Assembly: GCA_900541885.1 (NCBI GenBank)
Contig: UQKW01000022.1
Span: 1-34,773 of the forward strand
Source: an uncultured Collinsella sp.
Lineage (GTDB): Bacteria; Actinomycetota; Coriobacteriia; Coriobacteriales; Coriobacteriaceae
DNA: 34,773 bases
Direction: 5' to 3'
A model generated the notes under the pieces. That model had not been told where the DNA came from. It saw only the letters and a program-made list of their open reading frames with translations, and did no database searches. This document shows positions 22,647 through 31,370 of this stretch, in pieces. The number at the start of each line of letters is the position of its first letter. Within the stretch, counting starts at the first letter, position 1. The position numbers and the translations under genes were made by a program.

Positions 22647-23750
22647 TTGTCTACTAACGCCTCTGGCAGCCCTGTTCTGTCGCTGCTTATTCCCATTTAC
22701 AATGTTCAGCGCTACCTGCGCGAGTGCCTCGATTCCGCCCTGGCGCAGACGCTCAAGGATATTGAGATCATCTGCATTAACGACGGGTCGACCGACAACT
22801 CGCCGGTGATTATCCGCGAGTATATGGAGCGCGATGGGCGCGTCAAGATGATCGACAAGGCCAACAGTGGCTACGGCGACTCGATGAACCACGGTCTGGA
22901 GATGGCGCGTGGCAAGTACGTTGGCATCTTGGAGTCCGATGACTTTATGGCGCCCGACGCACTCGAAAAGCTTGTCTCGGCCGCCGATAGCAATAATGCC
23001 GACTTTGCGAAGGCGAACTTTGATTTCTACTGGTCTAAGCCCGAGGAGCGCCGTTCGCTGCACGAGATGTTTAAAGCCAAGGACTGTGGCAAGCCGGTGC
23101 ACCCGAGCGATACGACTCAGTTCTTTAAGCAAAAGCCGTCGATTTGGTCGGCCGTGTACCGTCGCGATTTTCTTGAGCGCAACGGCATTACGTTCCTGCC
23201 GACTCCGGGGGCATCCTTTCAGGACACGTCATTCGCCTTTAAGGTGATTGCGTGCGCCGATAAGGCTGTTTACCTGCATGATGCCGTGCTGTCGTATCGC
23301 CAGGACAACGAGAATTCTTCGGTCAATTCTTCGGCTAAGGTCTTTTGCGTCAATACCGAGTATGCCGAGATTGAGCGTTGGATTCGAGAGGATTATGCCC
23401 GCGGCCACGCAAGCGGCGATGTCGCGCGCATGCTCAAGTTCAACCAGCTCATTAAGTACGATTCATACATGTGGAACTACGTGCGCCTGGCGCCTAAGTT
23501 CTATAAGGAGTTCCTGGTTCAGATGGCTAAGGAATTTCAGGCGGCCTTGGACGCGGGGGAGTTTTTGCTTGACGACCTCAAACCGTGGAAGCGCGCAAAT
23601 CTCGCTGCCATCCTCAAAGATCCCGAGGGCTGGGTTGACGAGCATCCGAGTTTTGCGACGGATGGTGCCTTGGGGCGTGCTAAGTATTACGCCTCGGTTG
23701 GAGGCCCAGGCGTGGTCGCCGCCTTCCTCATCGAATCGCTGAGGGGGTAG
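22647..23750 (+). CDS. Family 2 glycosyltransferase (copy A)
   Basis: A 367-aa GT2 enzyme, cytoplasmic. The start is TTG at 22647, with AAGGAG five bases ahead. The N-terminal GT-A domain has L-L-I-P-I-Y-N-V-x-R-Y-L-R-E-C-L-D-S and I-C-I-N-D-G-S-T-D, followed by the metal motif E-S-D-D-F (residues about 92-96). About 150 residues of an accessory helical C-terminus follow. It is about 80% identical over its first 90 residues to the product of the gene at 24872, and the two share Y-R-Q-D-N-E-x-S-S-V-N-S. It is the first gene of the rightward cluster; copy B follows after six bases. The likely role is assembly of a surface polysaccharide. Confidence 0.87.
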   Translation: MSTNASGSPVLSLLIPIYNVQRYLRECLDSALAQTLKDIEIICINDGSTDNSPVIIREYMERDGRVKMIDKANSGYGDSMNHGLEMARGKYVGILESDDFMAPDALEKLVSAADSNNADFAKANFDFYWSKPEERRSLHEMFKAKDCGKPVHPSDTTQFFKQKPSIWSAVYRRDFLERNGITFLPTPGASFQDTSFAFKVIACADKAVYLHDAVLSYRQDNENSSVNSSAKVFCVNTEYAEIERWIREDYARGHASGDVARMLKFNQLIKYDSYMWNYVRLAPKFYKEFLVQMAKEFQAALDAGEFLLDDLKPWKRANLAAILKDPEGWVDEHPSFATDGALGRAKYYASVGGPGVVAAFLIESLRG

Positions 23751-23756
23751 GTCGGC

Positions 23757-24797
23757 ATGGGAGAGGCCTCGTGTCCTAAAGTTACCATTGTCGTCCCCGT
23801 TTACAACTCTGCGCGCTCCATTCAGCGATGCCTCGATTCGCTGTTGGCCCAGTCCGAGCGCTCGATTCAGGTTGTCTGCGTCAACGACGGTTCGACCGAT
23901 GATTCGTTGAACGCGTTGCGCCAGATCGCGCAGGCCGACGATCGTGTACTGGTGATTGACCAGGAAAACGCGGGCGTCTCGTGCGCTCGAAATGCCGGTA
24001 TCGATGCTGCCGAGGGCGAGACCGTCTTTTTTGTGGACGCCGACGATTACATCGATGCCCAGACGGTCGAGAGCGTGCTGCATGCCATGGAGTCTGCGGA
24101 TGCCGAGGCCGCCGTTTTTGGCGGCGTCTGCGAACCTGCCGATGCTGCCCCCAAACGCGTCCAGCAACTCATGAGCCCCAAAGCTGGCACCTTCGGCGCC
24201 CGTGATCCCCAACTGCTGTTCCATTCGCATGCGCAGCCCTATGCCTGCCGCGCGGCTTTTTCGCGCGAGCTGCTCAATCGCGAAGGTATTCGCTTCGCCC
24301 CCGGTTTGGCTTTGGGCGAGGACGTCGTCTTCCAATTTGCGGCTTATGCGCTTGCCCGCAAGACCGTCGTCATGCCGGACAAGTTCTACCACTACGTGAT
24401 GGAGAGTGAATCGGCGACGCACGAGTTCAACAGTGCCGAGGCTCGCGCCAAAAAGCTTGACGCCCACATGAGAATGCTCGAGGAGGTCTTGGAGGACTGG
24501 GCGGCCTACGGTCTTTTGGACCTGTGCCCCGGCGAGCTGATAACTTGGTTTTTAGACCTAATTGTGTTCGACCTGGCGCGCTTGGATGCCGATGACTTCC
24601 ATCGCGTGGCGGCTCGCGTCAACATGGACCTTACGACGTTTTTGGGAACGGAGTGGGCGGATATGCCTGCTAAGGGCGCCGTTTGCCGTGTTGCCCAGAA
24701 GCTCGTTGCGGCGACCTCGGGCGTTTCGATGGCAGACGCCACGCTGTTCTATCTTTCGACTCGCGGTCTCAAAGCCTGCCTGGAGCGCTTTATCTAA
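23757..24797 (+). CDS. Family 2 glycosyltransferase (copy B)
   Basis: A 346-aa GT2 enzyme. The opening V-T-I-V-V-P-V-Y-N-S is followed by V-C-V-N-D-G-S-T-D-D-S, then A-G-V-S-C-A-R-N-A-G-I-D and the metal motif D-A-D-D-Y. A later G-E-D-V-V-F-Q-F supplies the typical E-D of this family's acceptor side. The architecture, including a helical C-terminal W-F-L-D-L-I-V-F-D-L-A-R-L, mirrors the gene at 26003. It starts six bases after copy A, so the two are one transcript; 74 bases separate it from the next gene. Confidence 0.86.
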   Translation: MGEASCPKVTIVVPVYNSARSIQRCLDSLLAQSERSIQVVCVNDGSTDDSLNALRQIAQADDRVLVIDQENAGVSCARNAGIDAAEGETVFFVDADDYIDAQTVESVLHAMESADAEAAVFGGVCEPADAAPKRVQQLMSPKAGTFGARDPQLLFHSHAQPYACRAAFSRELLNREGIRFAPGLALGEDVVFQFAAYALARKTVVMPDKFYHYVMESESATHEFNSAEARAKKLDAHMRMLEEVLEDWAAYGLLDLCPGELITWFLDLIVFDLARLDADDFHRVAARVNMDLTTFLGTEWADMPAKGAVCRVAQKLVAATSGVSMADATLFYLSTRGLKACLERFI

Positions 24798-24871
24798 TTC
24801 CAAGCGCTGCCGCCCGCCGCAACTCGGCTGCTAAAATAACCCTGTTACACGCTATCCAACAGGAGGTTCTC
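24798..24871 (+). promoter_or_regulatory. Possible internal promoter in the GT cluster
   Basis: The 74-base gap between copy B and copy A' contains tgctaaaat (an extended -10-like site near 24828-24836) without a good -35. It resembles the leader of the first GT gene in ending with a strong ribosome site and a TTG start, as expected if the A-B block was duplicated with its 5' region. Confidence 0.3.
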
Positions 24872-25990
24872 TTGCAGAACTCTGATACCCCTAAAGTTTC
24901 GCTGCTTGTCCCTATTTGCAATGTCGAACGCTACCTGCGCGAGTGCCTCGATTCTGCCGTGACTCAGACGCTCAAGGACATCGAGATCATCTGCATCAAT
25001 GACGGTTCCACCGATAGCTCGCCGGATATCATTCGCGAGTACATGGAGCGCGACCCCCGTGTAAAGATGATCGACAAAGCCAACAGCGGCTACGGTGACT
25101 CGATGAACCGCGGCCTGGAGATGGCGCGTGGCGAGTACGTGGGCATCCTTGAGTCCGACGACTTTATGTTTGAGGATTCACTCCAAAAGCTGGTCGCCAA
25201 GGCCGATGCTGAGCATGCCGATGTGGTAAAGGGCGACTTTTACCTGTATTGGTCCACGCCCAGCGAACGCCGTGAGCTGTTTGGGATTATCGACGAGCAT
25301 ATGCCGGGCGCCGCGTATCGCCCCGTCGATCGCCCGGGAATTTTCTACCGCAAACCTTCCATTTGGTCGGCTATCTATCGACGCGAGTTCCTTAACGACA
25401 ATCAGGTTCGCTTTCTCTCCACGCCGGGCGCCTCGTATCAGGACGCAGGCTTTAACTTTAAGGTTTGGGCTTGCGCCGAGCGTGCCGCGTTTATTGCGGA
25501 CCCCATTTTGTGCTATCGCCAGGATAACGAGAAGAGCTCCGTTAATTCGCCCAACAAGGTGTTTTGCGTATGCGACGAATATGCCGAGATGCAGCACTTT
25601 TTGGATGAGCGCCCCGAGCTCAAGGCTCAGCTCCAGGGGATTTTAATGCGCATGAAGGTCGATACGTATCGTTGGAATGACGAGCGTTTGGTCGATGAGC
25701 TGCGCGAGCAGTTTTGGCAGAAGGCCTCGCCCGAGCTCAAGGCCGATTGGGATGCTGGTCGCTTTGATCTGTCGCTGTTCGACCCGCGTGGCGAGACCGA
25801 CTTGCGCCTGATGGTCAAGTCGCCCCGCGCCTATATCGATTCGCGCTTTGACTTTAAGAAGCCGGGTAAGCTCAATACGTTTAAGCATTACTTTAAGATT
25901 GGCGGCCTGCCGCTGGTCTGGCGCGTGCTGACGTATCAGCGCACCTACGGCGACAACCCACACCCTGATGACGTTCCGGTCGCACAGTAG
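24872..25990 (+). CDS. Family 2 glycosyltransferase (copy A')
   Basis: A 372-aa GT2 enzyme, paralogue of the product at 22647. The start is TTG at 24872 with AGGAGG at 24861-24866; a longer reading with an ATG at 24683 lies inside the previous gene. It shares I-I-C-I-N-D-G-S-T-D, D-K-A-N-S-G-Y-G-D-S-M-N and E-S-D-D-F-M with copy A almost residue for residue, then diverges in the C-terminal acceptor-side half. The usual reading is the same donor chemistry with a different acceptor, but this is inference. Confidence 0.87.
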   Translation: MQNSDTPKVSLLVPICNVERYLRECLDSAVTQTLKDIEIICINDGSTDSSPDIIREYMERDPRVKMIDKANSGYGDSMNRGLEMARGEYVGILESDDFMFEDSLQKLVAKADAEHADVVKGDFYLYWSTPSERRELFGIIDEHMPGAAYRPVDRPGIFYRKPSIWSAIYRREFLNDNQVRFLSTPGASYQDAGFNFKVWACAERAAFIADPILCYRQDNEKSSVNSPNKVFCVCDEYAEMQHFLDERPELKAQLQGILMRMKVDTYRWNDERLVDELREQFWQKASPELKADWDAGRFDLSLFDPRGETDLRLMVKSPRAYIDSRFDFKKPGKLNTFKHYFKIGGLPLVWRVLTYQRTYGDNPHPDDVPVAQ

Positions 25991-26002
25991 GAGCGAGTGA
26001 CT

Positions 26003-27070
26003 ATGGCTAACCCCAAGATTTCCGTTGTCGTTCCCATCTATAAGGTGGAGGAGTGCCTGACCTGGTGCCTGGACTCCCTGCTTGCGCAGGACATGCCCGA
26101 TTGGGAGGGCGTGCTGGTCAACGATGGCTCGCCGGATGGCTCGCGCGATATTGCGGCTGCCTATTGCGAAAAGGACGCGCGCTTTACGCTGGTCGATAAG
26201 CCAAACGGTGGCCTGTCGAGTGCACGTAATGCCGGCATCGCTGCGTCCACGGCGCCTATCGTCGCGTTCTTGGATTCCGACGACCGCTTTACGCCCGATG
26301 CATGCCGCGTGATCGTCGATGCCTTTGAGCGCGAGGACTGCGACGTTTTGACCTTTGGCGCGAACCCGTATCCGCTGGAGGCGGGGTATCCGTGGCTTAA
26401 CTATGTGCTGAGCCCGCGCGATGTGTCGTTTGAAGGCTATAGCTCCGATCTGCTGTTTAAGGAAGCATCTCGCCCCTTTGCATGGCGCACCGCCTGCAAG
26501 CGTGAGTTTTTGCTGGGCAACGGGATCGTGTTCGACGAAACCGTTAAGTATGGTGAGGACCAGGTCTTCGATTTTGCCGTGTACTGTCGTTCGCGCAAGA
26601 CCGCGCTTATCTCGAACAAGCTGTATGACTACCGCGTGGCGCGCAAGGGTTCGCTCATGGACACCATGCGCTACGACGACGAGACACGTCTGCTGGAGCA
26701 CGTGAAGATTTACTCCGCGGTGCTGGCTGACTGGCAGCGCGACGGTCTCGATGCTCAACATGCCGATGACCTGGCGTACTTCCTATGCGATCTGGTGCTG
26801 TACGATGCGCTCAGGTTGCTGGGCTCGGACTGCGGCAAGGTGTTTGCTGCCGTTGCCGCGGCGCTTGCCGGTTCTGCCGTGGGTAGCGATGCTGCGCTCG
26901 CGCAATGTGCTTCATCTGTTGCTGCTATGGTGCGCGCGGCGCTTACCAGCAAGGCCCCCAATGTCCGTGAGTGCAAAAAGCTCATGTTCGATTATGACGT
27001 CTTAAGGTTTGGGCGCCTGGGTGCCTGCAAACGCATGGCAGCGAACGCCCTGGGAAAGCGAGAAGTGTAG
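26003..27070 (+). CDS. Family 2 glycosyltransferase (copy B')
   Basis: A 355-aa GT2 enzyme, paralogue of the product at 23757. It shows I-S-V-V-V-P-I-Y-K-V, then V-N-D-G-S-P-D-G-S, G-G-L-S-S-A-R-N-A-G-I and the metal motif D-S-D-D-R, and G-E-D-Q-V-F-D-F further on. I prefer the ATG at 26003 (AGGAG nine bases ahead) to the GTG at 25997, which sits only three bases after the ribosome site. Its TAG stop directly abuts the ATG of the next gene. Confidence 0.85.
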   Translation: MANPKISVVVPIYKVEECLTWCLDSLLAQDMPDWEGVLVNDGSPDGSRDIAAAYCEKDARFTLVDKPNGGLSSARNAGIAASTAPIVAFLDSDDRFTPDACRVIVDAFEREDCDVLTFGANPYPLEAGYPWLNYVLSPRDVSFEGYSSDLLFKEASRPFAWRTACKREFLLGNGIVFDETVKYGEDQVFDFAVYCRSRKTALISNKLYDYRVARKGSLMDTMRYDDETRLLEHVKIYSAVLADWQRDGLDAQHADDLAYFLCDLVLYDALRLLGSDCGKVFAAVAAALAGSAVGSDAALAQCASSVAAMVRAALTSKAPNVRECKKLMFDYDVLRFGRLGACKRMAANALGKREV

Positions 27071-29557
27071 ATGAGTATCAAGCGTTTGGCACTTTGCCGC
27101 AGTCAGGGCCGTCTGTTTGTGCTGCTTCGTTTTGCCGGTCAGGATGTCGCCGCGCTTATTGAGCGGGAGGGCTCTCAGGCGTTTGCCCATGCGACGACGA
27201 GCGGTTCTTGTGTGCCGTCGCTGGTGCTCCCGGTCGATCATGGCCGTGTACTGGCGCTTTGTCCTTCCGTTTCCGATTACGAGCGCGAGCTCGCCGTCTT
27301 GGTGCTTCCGTTTTTGGATGGCTCGTCGATGGATGTCGTTTTTGCATCCGGTGGCCAAAGGTTGGGCTCCATTCGCCTCGATAGCCGCGTGGCCAAGCTG
27401 GAATCCAAGGTTAACTACAAAGCAAAGCCTGCGCTGTGCGCGCTTATCCGCGATGCGCAGCGTGGCGAATGCTGCGGTCGCAACGAGATCGATGCCATTC
27501 GCTATTTACCGGCAGACGCCGGCGCGGTGTGGCGCTATGAGGTTACCTGGGCGGGAGAACCCCAGTGCTCACCTGAGCTCCAGATCTTCGATACGCATAT
27601 GAATGCCATCGATGCTACCGTGCATGTGTTTGAGTCGCAGGTCGATGTGCCGCAGCGCAACGGTTGCCGCGTCAATAAAACGTATCTGAGCGTTGAGATG
27701 CCTCAGGATATACGAGATTTTGTCGCGATTGTGAGCGATCCCACGGAGCAGATCCAGAGCGGGTTTTGCGCCATGGATGGTCGCCTGTACAACGGCATGG
27801 TCGATGACAGTTGGAACCGCATGAAGGACGCGCGCGCAGACGACGCAGCTTATCGACGTTGGTTTGAGCAGCATCGCGCAAAGCCGGGCGATCTGGCGTG
27901 CCAGCGTGTCGCTTCGGCGGCCTTTGCCTATAGGCCGCTCGTGAGCATTGTGGTGCCGTGCTACAAGACTGATCGGGTCTACCTGCGTGAGCTGCTGGAC
28001 TCGGTGCTAGCCCAGAGCTATGACAACTGGGAACTGCTCCTTATGGATGCCTCGCCTGAATGGGATGTGGTGGCCGCCCTTGCGGCAGGTGCCAACGACG
28101 AGCGCATCCGTCGCATCGAACTTCCCGGCAACGGCGGCATTGTGGTCAACACCAACGCAGGTATCGAGCAAGCGACGGGCGACTACATCGCGTTCTTGGA
28201 CCACGATGACATTCTGGAACCGGACGCGTTATTCCAGTATGTTTCCGCGCTGAACAAGGCTGCCGAGGGCGAGCGTCCCCAGGTCCTGTTCTGCGACGAG
28301 GACATGTTCCAGAAAACGGGGGAGTGGGGCCAGCCGGTCTTTAAGACCAAACTCAACGTTGACCTGCTCTATAGCCATAACTGCGTGACGCATTTCCTGA
28401 TGGTGGAGAAGGCGCTTATTGATCGCATTGGCATGTCCCCAGAAGACGTTGCGGGCGCCCAGGACTACGACCTGACGCTTCGCTGCCTTGCGGCGGGCGC
28501 GCGGTTTGAGCATGTTGCGCACGTGCTGTATCACTGGCGCGTTCATCCGGGGTCGACCGCCGATGGCTCTGCCGATAGCAAGCCGTATGCTATTGAAGCC
28601 GGGCGCCTTGCGCTGCAGCGTCACTTTAACGAGCTGGGCATTTGCGGAACGGTCGAGGAGACCGAGACGCCGTTTGTCTATCGCATGCGCTATGCGCTGC
28701 CGGAGCCTGCGCCGCTGGTGAGCATTGTGATTCCCACCAAGGACCACGTTGAGACGCTCGATGCCTGTGTGATGTCGATTGCCCAGAAGGCCACGTATGC
28801 CAACTATGAGATCGTCTTGGTGGAGAACAACAGCGAAGCCCCGGATACGTTTGCGTATTACGAAACCCTGCCGGAACGCGTGGCTTCAGCATCAGGAGGC
28901 AAGGGCATCGCGCGCGTTGTGTACTGGCCGGGCGAGTTCAATTACTCTCAGATCATCAATTTTGGTGTGGAGCACGCTAAGGGCGACTACCTGTTGCTGC
29001 TCAACAACGATACCGAGGTTATAAGCCCGGACTTTATCGAAGAGATGATGAGCTATCTGCAGCGTCCCGATGCGGGAGTGGTGGGCGCCAAACTCTACTT
29101 TGCCGATCATCTGGTGCAGCATGCCGGCATTTTGGTTGGCGTGCGTGGCGCACTTGCCCATGCCAACCAGGACTTCTCGGCAAAGCGCGAGGGCTACTAT
29201 AAGCGCGCCGTTCGCCCGAGCAACTTTAGCGCCGTAACGGGCGCCTGCCAGATGGTCCGACGCGACGTATTTGAGCAAGTCGGAGGCTATACCGAGGAAT
29301 TCGCTGTTGGCTTTAACGACGCAGACTTTTGCCTGCGCGTGTGGGAGGCGGGCTACCGCACCATCTTTACGCCCTATGCCGAGCTGTACCACTACGAGTT
29401 CACCTCGCGCGGCAGGGAAGAGGCCAACGAGGAAAAGCTGCGCCGCTGGAAACGTGAACAGGCACTGTTCATTCAGCGCTGGCCGGAGTTCTTCTTGACG
29501 GGCGATCCGTGGTTGGGGCCGAACTTATCCGCTGAGGGCGAGTATTTCTCGATCTAG
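27071..29557 (+). CDS. Large two-domain family 2 glycosyltransferase
   Basis: An 828-aa protein. Residues 1 to about 290 are a less familiar N-terminal region. The first GT-A domain starts near 295 (P-L-V-S-I-V-V-P-C-Y-K-T, metal motif D-H-D-D). The second starts near 545 (P-L-V-S-I-V-I-P-T-K-D-H, then L-L-L-N-N-D-T-E-V) and ends with G-F-N-D-A-D-F-C-L-R-V-W-E-A-G-Y-R, as in rhamnosyl- and O-antigen-type transferases. Two-domain enzymes of this kind often build repeating polymers by alternating two transfers. Its stop shares the palindrome CTAG with the stop of the convergent ATPase gene. Its last 125 codons recur as a fragment at 34114-34500. Confidence 0.88.
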   Translation: MSIKRLALCRSQGRLFVLLRFAGQDVAALIEREGSQAFAHATTSGSCVPSLVLPVDHGRVLALCPSVSDYERELAVLVLPFLDGSSMDVVFASGGQRLGSIRLDSRVAKLESKVNYKAKPALCALIRDAQRGECCGRNEIDAIRYLPADAGAVWRYEVTWAGEPQCSPELQIFDTHMNAIDATVHVFESQVDVPQRNGCRVNKTYLSVEMPQDIRDFVAIVSDPTEQIQSGFCAMDGRLYNGMVDDSWNRMKDARADDAAYRRWFEQHRAKPGDLACQRVASAAFAYRPLVSIVVPCYKTDRVYLRELLDSVLAQSYDNWELLLMDASPEWDVVAALAAGANDERIRRIELPGNGGIVVNTNAGIEQATGDYIAFLDHDDILEPDALFQYVSALNKAAEGERPQVLFCDEDMFQKTGEWGQPVFKTKLNVDLLYSHNCVTHFLMVEKALIDRIGMSPEDVAGAQDYDLTLRCLAAGARFEHVAHVLYHWRVHPGSTADGSADSKPYAIEAGRLALQRHFNELGICGTVEETETPFVYRMRYALPEPAPLVSIVIPTKDHVETLDACVMSIAQKATYANYEIVLVENNSEAPDTFAYYETLPERVASASGGKGIARVVYWPGEFNYSQIINFGVEHAKGDYLLLLNNDTEVISPDFIEEMMSYLQRPDAGVVGAKLYFADHLVQHAGILVGVRGALAHANQDFSAKREGYYKRAVRPSNFSAVTGACQMVRRDVFEQVGGYTEEFAVGFNDADFCLRVWEAGYRTIFTPYAELYHYEFTSRGREEANEEKLRRWKREQALFIQRWPEFFLTGDPWLGPNLSAEGEYFSI

Positions 29558-30531
29558 CGCGGAGTGATTCCGAGTTTGGGTAGCGATTCAGCAATCGTGT
29601 TGAGCTCATGTTGCTGTAGGTAGGCGGGATTGAGAGCTTCTTTTCTATAGGCTAGGTAGCTGTCTCTGGTCAGTTCCCTTAGCTGTTTAGTAAAGAACTG
29701 TTCCCAACTGAAGAACTTCTCGCAGTCGATGAAATCGGCAGGATGAAGGAGCATGTCTTGCGTTTCGACATCGTTGAAGAGTCCCGATCTCAGCACAAGC
29801 CATTCAAACGATTCCGGCAAAAAGAGCTCGATCTCCTTAAATCTTCTGAGCGAATAGACATAGGGCATCTCGGGCCCAAAAGCGGCCCCATCTGCAATTA
29901 CGAGCAATTTTTGGGCTGGGGAGCTCAGAGCGGTTTCGTATATGTTTGATTTGCCACCGGCACTTACGCAGCGAATTTTACTTTTGGCGCACAGGACTTT
30001 AAAGAACTCATAGCCGGCATTGCTGTCTTCGACGATGACTTCTTCTGGCCGATCTCCATCGTAGAGCTCGTCTCCGTAAATGCGGTAGATAGAAGTGTAC
30101 GTGCGTGTGTAGACAGGATATTTTGTTGTGGCCCTGTTGGTGTTTTTGAGGCCATAGATCTCATCCACGCTATAGGGGAGCTGGGGCAATTCGTCCCTCG
30201 CGACGATGACGTAGTAGTTGGAACTGTGTCGAGCTGCATGCTGGAATGCATGGCTCCTTACGAATTTTTGCGTATCGTCCACAAACACGATGCTGTTATC
30301 GATGCGGCCGAGTTGCGCTTCCCAATCTTTGCCGCCGATGACGCGGCAGGGGGCTGCGCAATTAACGATAATCCCGCTTTGGGCTCCCAGGTTTTCGTAT
30401 GCACGGAGGCTGTCTAACAGGGTGGTTTTGCCTGTTGCGCTTTTGCCTTGGATGATGGTGAGGTTTCGGCGAATGGTGAGTTTGACCTGAACTTTATTGG
30501 TCCTTACGGTCAGCTGGTATTCCCCTCTCAT
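29554..30531 (-). CDS. P-loop ATPase, possible TOPRIM-like C-terminal half, partner of DUF4869
   Basis: A 325-aa protein. Walker A is GKSATGKTT (residues 29-37) and a Walker B-like strand is IVFVDD (81-86). The second half has VIVEDS (Glu168), then S-A-G-G-K-S-N-I-Y and L-L-V-I-A-D-G (Asp214). This order resembles the E...D pattern of TOPRIM/DUF4435 domains found in OLD- and PARIS-type defence ATPases. That resemblance is my reading of the pattern and not a confirmed family match. The ATG at 30531 overlaps the DUF4869 stop as ATGA and has AGGGAGG seven bases upstream; an in-frame ATG at 30552 is the alternative. Base use is AT-richer than the GT genes, suggesting transfer. Confidence 0.7.
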   Translation of the reverse strand: MRGEYQLTVRTNKVQVKLTIRRNLTIIQGKSATGKTTLLDSLRAYENLGAQSGIIVNCAAPCRVIGGKDWEAQLGRIDNSIVFVDDTQKFVRSHAFQHAARHSSNYYVIVARDELPQLPYSVDEIYGLKNTNRATTKYPVYTRTYTSIYRIYGDELYDGDRPEEVIVEDSNAGYEFFKVLCAKSKIRCVSAGGKSNIYETALSSPAQKLLVIADGAAFGPEMPYVYSLRRFKEIELFLPESFEWLVLRSGLFNDVETQDMLLHPADFIDCEKFFSWEQFFTKQLRELTRDSYLAYRKEALNPAYLQQHELNTIAESLPKLGITPR

Positions 30532-30980
30532 GCTCGAGCCTCCCTCAGACATTTTGCCGAGATAAGGACAAGCTCATCCATGGTATGAACAATCTGTCCG
30601 GAATTGATGACACGGGCTGTAAAACGCGCTTTGCCAAAATCCATCATATGGTAGAGGTTGATGGTGATGTCATGTTTGGAGGCGATGCGCAAGATCCAAT
30701 AGGCGCAATTATCTCCGCAGGTTGAGGCGTTGTAGAGGTTTTGAGGCATAAAGAGCATCAGTAGAAGTGTTTTGGTGCCCGTTGATAGTTTCTCTGGCGG
30801 AATAACGCCAAGCACCTTGGTGTCAATTGCGTTTGCGCCAAGAACAGTGCCACTATCAATAGATTTGATAATGCGCTGTGACAGGGGATCTTGCAGCCAA
30901 GAGGGAGAATAGCTGTAATCAAAGAATGTTGACGTGTCATAAATCACATCGTCTCTGTCGCCGTAGTGAATGCTGAGCAT
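30528..30980 (-). CDS. DUF4869 domain-containing protein
   Basis: A 150-aa protein that fits DUF4869 as I remember it. It opens M-L-S-I-H-Y-G-D-x-x-D-V-I-Y-D-T-S-T-F-F and has V-L-G-x-I-P-P-E-K-L-S-T-G-x-K-T-L-x-L-M. The conserved centre is Y-N-A-S-T-C-G-D-N-C-A-Y-W-I-L-R-I-A, followed by H-M-M-D-F-G and I-V-H-T-M-D-E-L. The function is unknown. The conserved C-G-D-N-C could be a catalytic or metal site. It is translationally coupled to the ATPase gene, and GGAGGA precedes its start. Such pairs recur in gut Firmicutes and Actinobacteria in my recollection, which would need a neighbourhood search. Confidence 0.78.
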   Translation of the reverse strand: MLSIHYGDRDDVIYDTSTFFDYSYSPSWLQDPLSQRIIKSIDSGTVLGANAIDTKVLGVIPPEKLSTGTKTLLLMLFMPQNLYNASTCGDNCAYWILRIASKHDITINLYHMMDFGKARFTARVINSGQIVHTMDELVLISAKCLREARA

Positions 30981-31240
30981 TGTTCCTCCATGGTTGCCTG
31001 TTGCGACTACTTTACCATGTTGGGGTCGATTTCCCTCAAGCAGTGGGTAATGGGTCGATCAACATGTCTGTTAGAACGAACCGATGACTTTTACGGGTGT
31101 AACAGCTTTCTATCCTGCGGTAATTGCCTGTCTCTATATGTTGGATTTAGCGGGTCGAAACAAACGATATTCCGCGATAAGCTTATACATGTTTATATAA
31201 ACCGATAATTCTCGATATAACTTACGATAGGAATATAAAG
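30981..31240. other. AT-rich divergent intergenic region
   Basis: The 260 bases between the DUF4869 gene and the small ORF at 31241 hold no gene I can support. Short reading frames here lack ribosome sites. The part 31165-31235 is markedly AT-rich, with repeated gata/tatc words (cgatatt, cgataa, cgatata, acgata), and is the probable promoter zone. Confidence 0.4.
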
Positions 31241-31318
31241 ATGCGATTTGACATGAAACGACAGATTGAAATGCTTGAGACTCTTAAGAAGCCTTTCGTA
31301 CGGGAGTATTTTTGCTAA
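31241..31318 (+). CDS. 25-residue peptide ORF ahead of the HEPN gene
   Basis: ATG at 31241, with ataggaat about six bases before it. The peptide is basic (MRFDMKRQIEMLETLKKPFV and five more residues) and ends at TAA 31316-31318, 52 bases before the next gene. It may be a leader peptide or the start of a broken gene; I do not recognise it. Confidence 0.25.
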   Translation: MRFDMKRQIEMLETLKKPFVREYFC

Positions 31319-31370
31319 TGTCGAGAAATGCATTGGGATGTTGATTACAAAGCTGTAGCTGGAGGTAGAC

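Noticed and set aside
30966..31208. 80-codon plus-strand frame in the DUF4869/HEPN intergenic region
   Set aside because: Cys/Ser-rich, no ribosome site, overlaps the start of the DUF4869 gene; looks random.
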